From NCBI GenBank assembly GCA_934659425.1, contig CAKUHU010000001.1:406342-470341 (forward strand): DNA of 64,000 bases, given 5' to 3'. Positions 59,870 to 64,000 of the stretch are shown here, piece by piece; position 1 is the stretch's first letter; every line of letters starts with the position of its first letter. A program made the position numbers and the translations under genes. The notes beneath the pieces were generated by a model. It worked only from the letters and a program-made list of their open reading frames with translations. It did no database searches and was not told where the DNA came from. Source of the stretch: an uncultured Oscillospiraceae bacterium. GTDB taxonomy: Bacteria > Bacillota > Clostridia > Oscillospirales > Oscillospiraceae.

Positions 59870-59914
59870 TGAGTTCCACAATGTCATTATAATAAGTGAG
59901 TTCCAATAAGTCAA
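59870..59914 (-). promoter_or_regulatory. promoter and operator of RHH gene B
   Basis: On the minus strand TTGACT (59909-59914), 17 bases, TATAAT (59886-59891). GGAACTCA occurs twice in direct orientation (59897-59904 and 59870-59877), one copy each side of the -10 box. Confidence 0.75.
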
Positions 59915-59922
59915 GCCTTTTT

Positions 59923-60192
59923 TCATGCCACGCAGAAGCGGCGGACTGTAGTTTCCCTTGTGAACGCCTGGGCCACATCGGGAAGGGCCTTTTTCAGGGC
60001 GCCGGTGTCGATCCTGTCGCTTTTGACGTTTTTCCAGGTCACCAGGTATTCCCCGGCCCGCAGCTCCTCCCGCTCGCCCATGTGGGCCTTTAGAGCGTCC
60101 CTGATGTTTTCCGCCTCTGCCTGGGCCTCGTCAATGAGGCTTTGGAGCTGACGAAGCTCCCGGACCTTCGCTTCCAATTCTGTGCTGCTCAT
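59923..60192 (-). CDS. phage-type small protein (Gp157-like, 89 aa)
   Basis: 89 residues from the ATG at 60192 after AAGGAGGTG. A helical N-half ('ELEAKVRELRQLQSLIDEAQ', 'AEAENIRDALKAHMG') is followed by a small beta domain 'GEYLVTWKNVKSDRIDTGAL' and 'AQAFTRETTVRRFCVA'. This layout is common in phages next to recombination genes. Function unknown. It is divergent from the RHH-Fic pair. Confidence 0.7.
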   Translation of the reverse strand: MSSTELEAKVRELRQLQSLIDEAQAEAENIRDALKAHMGEREELRAGEYLVTWKNVKSDRIDTGALKKALPDVAQAFTRETTVRRFCVA

Positions 60193-60360
60193 GTTGTGCA
60201 CCTCCTTCATGTTTGGGGGGGGCAGCTCCGGCGGCGGTGGTCATTAAGTCGGTTCCGCTTTGCGTCCTGTGGCTTATACCGTTCCGCCCTTGTCCGTGAT
60301 CTCGGCCTTTCGGGTTTCAACGATTGCCGGTGCTGTTCCCTCTTGCTGATATTATGTTAT

Positions 60361-60460
60361 CACTTATTAAGTGCATATTCAAGATGGAATGTTGCACAAC
60401 TTATTAAGTGATAATTCGTGAATATTGTCACTTGTTAAGTGTTGTTTTGTGTGATAGAAT
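60361..60460 (+). promoter_or_regulatory. promoter of the RHH-Fic operon with three palindromic operators
   Basis: CACTTATTAAGTG at 60361-60373, ACTTATTAAGTG at 60399-60410 and CACTTGTTAAGTG at 60429-60441; centres are about 37 and 31 bp apart. The promoter is TTGTTA (60432-60437), 17 bases, TAGAAT (60455-60460), with its -35 box inside the third operator. This fits autorepression by the RHH protein. Confidence 0.8.
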
Positions 60461-60518
60461 TAAGGCACAATGGAAAGGGTATGCCCCATTTCAGGGCACC
60501 CCCAGGAGGTGAACAATT

Positions 60519-60728
60519 ATGACAAAGCGCAAATATACAGAAGGTGTGAAGCAGAGCAACAGGAAGTGGGATGCTGCAAATCTTGACCGTGTATCTATTG
60601 CCATGCCCAAAGGAAAGAAGGACGATATAAAAGCCGCCGCTGCCGTCGCCGGCGAGAGTATGAATCAATATATCATCAATGCAGCAGATCAGCGGATGGA
60701 GCGGGAAAAGAAGGAGGGCACCCCATGA
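60519..60728 (+). CDS. Arc-type ribbon-helix-helix protein, putative antitoxin
   Basis: 69 residues after CCAGGAGGTG. 'DRVSIAMPKGKKDDIKAAAA' and 'VAGESMNQYIINAADQRMER' are strand, helix A and helix B of an Arc/MetJ fold; the basic N-terminus 'MTKRKYTEGVKQSNRKWDAA' precedes the strand. The stop overlaps the Fic start (ATGA), as in toxin-antitoxin pairs. Inferred role: DNA-binding partner and repressor. Confidence 0.8.
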   Translation: MTKRKYTEGVKQSNRKWDAANLDRVSIAMPKGKKDDIKAAAAVAGESMNQYIINAADQRMEREKKEGTP

Positions 60729-61393
60729 TCTACGCCGACAAGTACCACCTTACCCCGGAACAGAGCCGATTCCTGGCAAAGAAGAAGTGGGATGAAAATG
60801 TATACTGCGGCATGAGGATGGAGAGCCGGGCCGTCACCTTCCCCCAGACAAAAACCATTTTGGAAGGGGTCAATGTCCCTGGCGTCCGCTTGGATGACAT
60901 CCAGGCCATTCTCAATATGCGGGACGCATGGCGCTATGTGCTGGACACCATTGGGGAACCGGTGACAATGGAATACTGGTGCAAGATCAATGCGTATATC
61001 GCCCGAAATGAAGCCTTGGAATGGGGCAAGCTGCGGACTGGCCGTGTGGCGATTTCAGGGACCGAATATGTCCCGCCTGTACCTGTCTGGGAGACCACCA
61101 GGGGCGAATTAGAGCAAATCCTGGGCTTGGATACCACTGCCACAGAAAGGGCGCTGACGGCCTTCTGCTGGGGCGCGCGCGGGCAGTTCTTTTGGGATGG
61201 GAACAAGCGCACCAGCCTTGTCCTCGCCAATAAAATCATGCTGGAGGCCGGGGCAGGTATGCTCACCATTACGGAAAAACACATGGAACGGTTTAACGTT
61301 CTTCTGGTGTCCTACTATGGCACGGGAGAGAGTGGAGAGCTGAAAGGCTTTCTCTATGAAAACGCCATTCAGGGAATTGAATTGAGCGCATAA
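60725..61393 (+). CDS. Fic-family protein with non-canonical active site
   Basis: 222 residues. The Fic domain covers about 30-200. N-terminal helix motif 'RMESRAVTFPQTKTILEGVN' corresponds to the family's 'S-x-L-E-G-N-x-V-T-L-P-Q-T' inhibitory region, with E33-S34 instead of E-G. The signature is 'GQFFWDGNKRTS' (153-164): phosphate-binding D-G-N-K-R is kept but Gln154 stands where the catalytic His of HPFxxGN[G/K]R should be. Fic proteins attach AMP or other groups to target proteins; this one may be inactive, use another chemistry or act as a binding module. Follows an RHH protein with a 4-base overlap. Confidence 0.85.
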   Translation: MIYADKYHLTPEQSRFLAKKKWDENVYCGMRMESRAVTFPQTKTILEGVNVPGVRLDDIQAILNMRDAWRYVLDTIGEPVTMEYWCKINAYIARNEALEWGKLRTGRVAISGTEYVPPVPVWETTRGELEQILGLDTTATERALTAFCWGARGQFFWDGNKRTSLVLANKIMLEAGAGMLTITEKHMERFNVLLVSYYGTGESGELKGFLYENAIQGIELSA

Positions 61394-61496
61394 AAGAACC
61401 GCCCCCGGTGCGCCAACACCAGGATCGGAAAAGCCCCAGACAACCACAACCAAGGCCCCTTTACGCCCTTGGGGCTGCCAATGAAAGGAGATCATC

Positions 61497-62696
61497 ATGG
61501 CAAGAAAAGCGGCAGCTGGAAGCGGCACTATCCGCAAAAAGACCGTTACCCGCGCGGGAAAGGAATATACATACTGGGAGGCCCGGGTAACAACCGGCCA
61601 GGATCCCGGAACCGGAAAGCAGATCCAGCGGAGCATTACGGGCAAGACCCAGAAGGAAGTCAGGGAGAAAATGCAAGCCGCCGCTGTGGCAGTAAACCAG
61701 GGGGAATATTTCGAGCCTACCAGGATGACCGTTTCCCGTTGGGTGGAGATCTGGCTGAATGAATATACAGGAGACAAGAAGTATCTCACTGTGAAGCATT
61801 ACAAAGCCCAATGCAAGGCCCATATTCTTCCCGGCCTTGGCTCGGTGAAGCTGTCCGATCTAACGGCCCCGCAAATACAGGCTTTCTATAATGGACTTCA
61901 GCGGGGAGGGATGGCTGCTAAGAGCGTTCGGAACGTCCACGGTATCTTGACTAAGTGCCTTTCTACCGCGGTACAGGTCGGCTATTTGCGGCACAATCCG
62001 GCATCATCGGTCACACTTCCCCGGGTGACAAAGAAGGAGATCAAGCCGTTAACGGATGAACAGATAAAGGCTTTTCTCGGGGTGGTGGATGCGGATGAAT
62101 ATGCGATCCTTTTGAAGATCATTCTTTTTGTCGGTCTGCGGGAAAGTGAAGCTATCGGGCTGACTTGGGACTGCGTAGATTTCAAAGCGGGAACGGTGAA
62201 GATCTGCAAGCAGCTCCAGAAGCGCCCGCTCGCCGACGGCGGTTTTACCTTTGCCCCCCTGAAGAACGACAAGGCCCGCATACTTCGGCCCGCTCCCTTC
62301 GTGATGGAGTTCTTAAAGCAGAGAGAACGGGAGCAGGCAGAACAGCGCCTTTGTGCCGGGGAGGCATGGGAAGGATGGGCTACCACAGAGGAGAGAAAGA
62401 CGGCCCTTGTCTTTACCTCTTCGAGCGGGTGCAATCTCCACCCACAGACGGTATATGCCCATTACAAGAAATTAGCTGCAAAGATAGGCGCGCCCGAAAG
62501 CCGTGTTCATGATCTGCGGCATACCTACGCCGTGTTATCCCTCCAGAACGGGGACGATGTAAAAACAGTTCAAAACAATCTGGGCCACGCCACCGCCGCC
62601 TTTACCCTGGATGTGTATGGTCATGTCTCCGAACGTATGAAAGAGGCCAGCGCCGCCCGGATGGAAGCTTATTATAAAACGGTTTCCACCCAATAA
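61497..62696 (+). CDS. int: tyrosine-type integrase
   Basis: 399 residues. N-terminal basic arm-binding domain ('SGTIRKKTVTRAGKEYTYWE'), core-binding domain ('TVSRWVEIWLNEYTGDKKYL') and catalytic domain with Arg in 'FVGLRESEAIGLTWDCVD', Lys region 'FAPLKNDKARIL', H-x-x-R in 'VHDLRHTYAVLSLQNG', His in 'LGHATAAFT' and Tyr nucleophile in 'LDVYGHVSERM'. All catalytic residues are present. The stop codon lies within the first right-hand arm site, 36 bases before the attachment repeat. Confidence 0.96.
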   Translation: MARKAAAGSGTIRKKTVTRAGKEYTYWEARVTTGQDPGTGKQIQRSITGKTQKEVREKMQAAAVAVNQGEYFEPTRMTVSRWVEIWLNEYTGDKKYLTVKHYKAQCKAHILPGLGSVKLSDLTAPQIQAFYNGLQRGGMAAKSVRNVHGILTKCLSTAVQVGYLRHNPASSVTLPRVTKKEIKPLTDEQIKAFLGVVDADEYAILLKIILFVGLRESEAIGLTWDCVDFKAGTVKICKQLQKRPLADGGFTFAPLKNDKARILRPAPFVMEFLKQREREQAEQRLCAGEAWEGWATTEERKTALVFTSSSGCNLHPQTVYAHYKKLAAKIGAPESRVHDLRHTYAVLSLQNGDDVKTVQNNLGHATAAFTLDVYGHVSERMKEASAARMEAYYKTVSTQ

Positions 62697-62715
62697 GGGA
62701 AAACATAAGGGAAAA
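62694..62715. repeat. right pair of integrase arm-type sites
   Basis: TAAGGGAAAA at 62694-62703 and 62706-62715, 12-bp period, identical to the pair at 54896-54917. The first contains the int stop codon. Confidence 0.7.
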
Positions 62716-62732
62716 CGGCCTTGAAAGAGCAC

Positions 62733-62796
62733 AATAAAAAGCCTGAAACCGTTGAGGTTCCAGGCTTTCTTTTTGGCAGCGGGTGAAGGATTCGAA
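62733..62796. repeat. right attachment-site repeat
   Basis: Covers the tRNA-Gln terminator (AAAAGCCTG / CAGGCTTT stem, 62736-62770) and the last 23 bases of the tRNA. The sequence right of it is the remaining tRNA, so this is the functional copy. Confidence 0.92.
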
Positions 62797-62847
62797 CCCT
62801 CACATACAGAGTCAGAGTCTGCTGTGCTACCCTTACACAAACCCGCT
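62774..62847 (-). tRNA. tRNA-Gln (anticodon CTG)
   Basis: 74 bases with encoded CCA. Acceptor AGCGGGT / ACCCGCT, anticodon stem GCAGA / TCTGT with loop CTCTGAC giving CTG (reads CAG), T arm GTGAGGGTTCGAATCCTTCAC. Its 3' end is the attachment site of the element. Confidence 0.93.
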
Positions 62848-62920
62848 ATCTTGCGCCGTTATTACAAACGCAAGAATCATTATACCAAATCTTGACCAGT
62901 TGTCAAGGGCTTTTCCATAA

Positions 62921-63598
62921 TTAATTTCCGGAGGGAAAGAAGGGAGCCAAGGCGGAGGCAAAGCCGCTGACCGGCATGGTCTGGAGAACGATCTTGCCTG
63001 GACCGGTAATCACAGTGTTGAACAGGCCCTCCCCGCCAAATAGGACGTTTTTGACCCCCTTGACCGATTGAATGTCGATACTGCATGTGGCATCACACAT
63101 AGCTAAGTTGCCGGTATCTACGATCATCTGCCGACCGGGGGATAATTCGTATTCCACGGCATAGCCGTCAATCTCGATAAAAGCGGTGCCGCTGCCAGAG
63201 AGCTTCTGCATAATGAAGCCCTCACCGCCGAAAAAGCCGGCCCCTGCCTTTTTTTGAAAAAAGACAGAGAGATCTACCCCCTGAGTGGAGGCCAGAAAGC
63301 CGGATTTTTGGACCACGACTTCACGCCCGGGGGCGATCTCCAGTGCGCGGATGGAGCCGGGAAAGCTGGAGGCAAAAGAAATCATGCCGGGGCCGCCTTG
63401 TGCGGTGTATGTATTTTGGAACATGGATTCTCCGGAGAACATCCGGCCGAAAGCCTTTCCAAAGCCGCCGGCACCGGTTTCCATCTTCATGTTGGGAGTC
63501 ATCCAGCACATGGAGCCTCGTTCGGTGATCATGCTTTCTCCCGCGGTGAGCTGGCATTCCACGATGGGCATGGGCTCTCCAATGATTTTGTATTCCAT
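62921..63598 (-). CDS. AIM24 / TIGR00266 family protein
   Basis: 225 residues from the ATG at 63598 after AAGGAGGG. Beta-rich family: 'ECQLTAGESMITERGSMCWM', 'FQNTYTAQGGPGMISFASSF', 'PGREVVVQKSGFLAS', 'FIMQKLSGSGTAFIEIDGYA', 'GRQMIVDTGNLAMCDATCSI' and 'LFGGEGLFNTVITGPGKIVL' with the repeated Gly-rich turns. Related to tryptophan RNA-binding attenuator-like folds; role in bacteria unknown. Stands alone. Confidence 0.9.
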   Translation of the reverse strand: MEYKIIGEPMPIVECQLTAGESMITERGSMCWMTPNMKMETGAGGFGKAFGRMFSGESMFQNTYTAQGGPGMISFASSFPGSIRALEIAPGREVVVQKSGFLASTQGVDLSVFFQKKAGAGFFGGEGFIMQKLSGSGTAFIEIDGYAVEYELSPGRQMIVDTGNLAMCDATCSIDIQSVKGVKNVLFGGEGLFNTVITGPGKIVLQTMPVSGFASALAPFFPSGN

Positions 63599-63739
63599 AG
63601 TGCCCTCCTTCTGGTTCATTGAGTAGAATAGGGGCCTTTCCTTTGTGTATTATATCTGTTTATGCTCTATCTAACAACAGGAATTTTTCAAGCATATCAA
63701 GGGCAGATCCAGGACAAACTGTGGGGGAGGTGAGGGAAG

Positions 63740-63913
63740 ATGAAAAAATATCAGGACCTAAATGCTTTGCTGGCAGCGGACCCGAGAGCAGCGGCCCTTT
63801 TTGACCAGATCCCCCAATATGCCAAAGAGCAGATCATGAGCCGGAGCAATCACGTAGATTCTATCAATGCGTTGGAAGCATATGTCCACAATATCCTGCG
63901 GGGAGACGCTTAA
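63740..63913 (+). CDS. small conserved protein of unknown function (57 aa)
   Basis: 57 residues from the ATG at 63740 after GGGGAGGTGAGG. 'DPRAAALFDQIPQYAKEQIM' and 'NHVDSINALEAYVHNILRGD' match the layout of the small protein at 229: aromatic-x2-Leu/Ile-Pro-x-Tyr-x4-Gln-Ile, then a second helix with a Tyr/Ala-x-Asn. Acidic, soluble, helical. Function unknown. Confidence 0.7.
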   Translation: MKKYQDLNALLAADPRAAALFDQIPQYAKEQIMSRSNHVDSINALEAYVHNILRGDA

Positions 63914-64000
63914 AAAATGCTCCGTGCTCCAATATGTCTACGCATAGAGAGGATATAAGAACGTTTCAGTTTACAGAAGCGAGGCTGCCGAATCTCCGGC

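Larger units (their letters stand above)
54727..62796. mobile_element. 8-kb integrative element in tRNA-Gln(CTG)
   Basis: Bounded by 64-bp direct repeats that differ at one base. The right repeat is the 3' end of tRNA-Gln and its terminator; the left one is the duplicate. The tyrosine integrase lies next to the tRNA. Cargo in order: HTH protein, excisionase-like protein, RepA-like ATPase, repeat-rich presumed origin, PDDEXK-like protein, sigma-like protein, a minus-strand block (Lar, two unknowns, two RHH, phage-like small protein) and an RHH-Fic pair. No relaxase, coupling protein, capsid or terminase seen. Shorter intergenic spaces and phage-like small genes suggest a satellite or plasmid-like origin. 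Confidence 0.9.

Noticed and set aside
59543..59926. 127-residue minus-strand frame over RHH gene B
   Set aside because: The GTG-started frame at 59852 encodes a clear RHH fold with a promoter and operator; the longer frame is its shadow.
1..64000. CRISPR array, rRNA operon, insertion sequence with transposase
   Set aside because: No regularly spaced direct repeats, rRNA signature or transposase frame seen on either strand.

Overview
The window comes from a GC-rich, Gram-positive, spore-forming Clostridia chromosome, most likely Oscillospirales (Flavonifractor / Intestinimonas / Pseudoflavonifractor-like). The evidence is: the sporulation genes yabP, yabQ and sigK, the last with an intact pro-sequence; strong Shine-Dalgarno sites with many TTG/GTG starts; Firmicutes-type pyrK/pyrD; and PFL-ACT, MtaB, M18 aminopeptidase and F420-ligase-like genes typical of that order. 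The genus is inferred from gene content, not from a search.

Layout. 0.2-5.5 kb: a small conserved protein, an RlmI-type rRNA methyltransferase, a copper-amine-oxidase-stalk-like secreted protein, a CofE-like protein, a MATE remnant and purA. 5.5-18 kb: an orphan DNA methylase, then a long plus-strand housekeeping run (ddl, murF, ABC-F, ydcF, prfA, ywlC, HD protein, coaE, M18 aminopeptidase). 18-23.3 kb: a PTS EIIC-like protein, birA and bioY divergent around two BirA-type operators, then yabP-yabQ-divIC-S1. 23.4-30.7 kb (minus): pyk, a DHHW/MBOAT acetylation pair, an acyltransferase, a glyoxalase-fold protein and mtaB. 30.8-38.5 kb: nucleotide housekeeping, ACT-PFL, pgi, a P-loop protein, a lipoprotein serpin (minus), a DivIVA-like protein and a fumarase beta domain. 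38.6-47.3 kb (minus): a Na/Pi symporter, a phosphatase-GNAT fusion, pyrC-F-K-D behind a leader hairpin, sigK and a repeat lipoprotein. 47.4-54.7 kb: perR beside a decayed rubrerythrin, tRNA-Ser, a sugar-ABC ATPase with a long structured leader, an SGNH hydrolase, a MATE pump, and a graveyard holding cardiolipin synthase and XRE regulator pseudogenes.

54.73-62.80 kb is an integrative element of about 8 kb. It is bounded by 64-bp direct repeats (63/64 identical) that copy the 3' end and terminator of tRNA-Gln(CTG). It has a tyrosine integrase next to the tRNA, a paired 10-bp arm-type repeat at each end, an excisionase-like HTH protein, a RepA-like ATPase followed by a repeat-rich presumed origin, a PDDEXK-like nuclease, a sigma-70-like protein, a Lar-like anti-restriction protein and two autoregulated ribbon-helix-helix genes. 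It also has an RHH-Fic pair behind three copies of a palindromic operator. No relaxase, capsid or packaging gene is visible, so it is best seen as a cryptic satellite-like or plasmid-like integrative element. This is the most promising part of the window, especially the Fic protein whose signature motif has Gln where catalytic His is expected.

After the tRNA come an AIM24/TIGR00266 protein and a second member of the small protein family seen at the start of the window.
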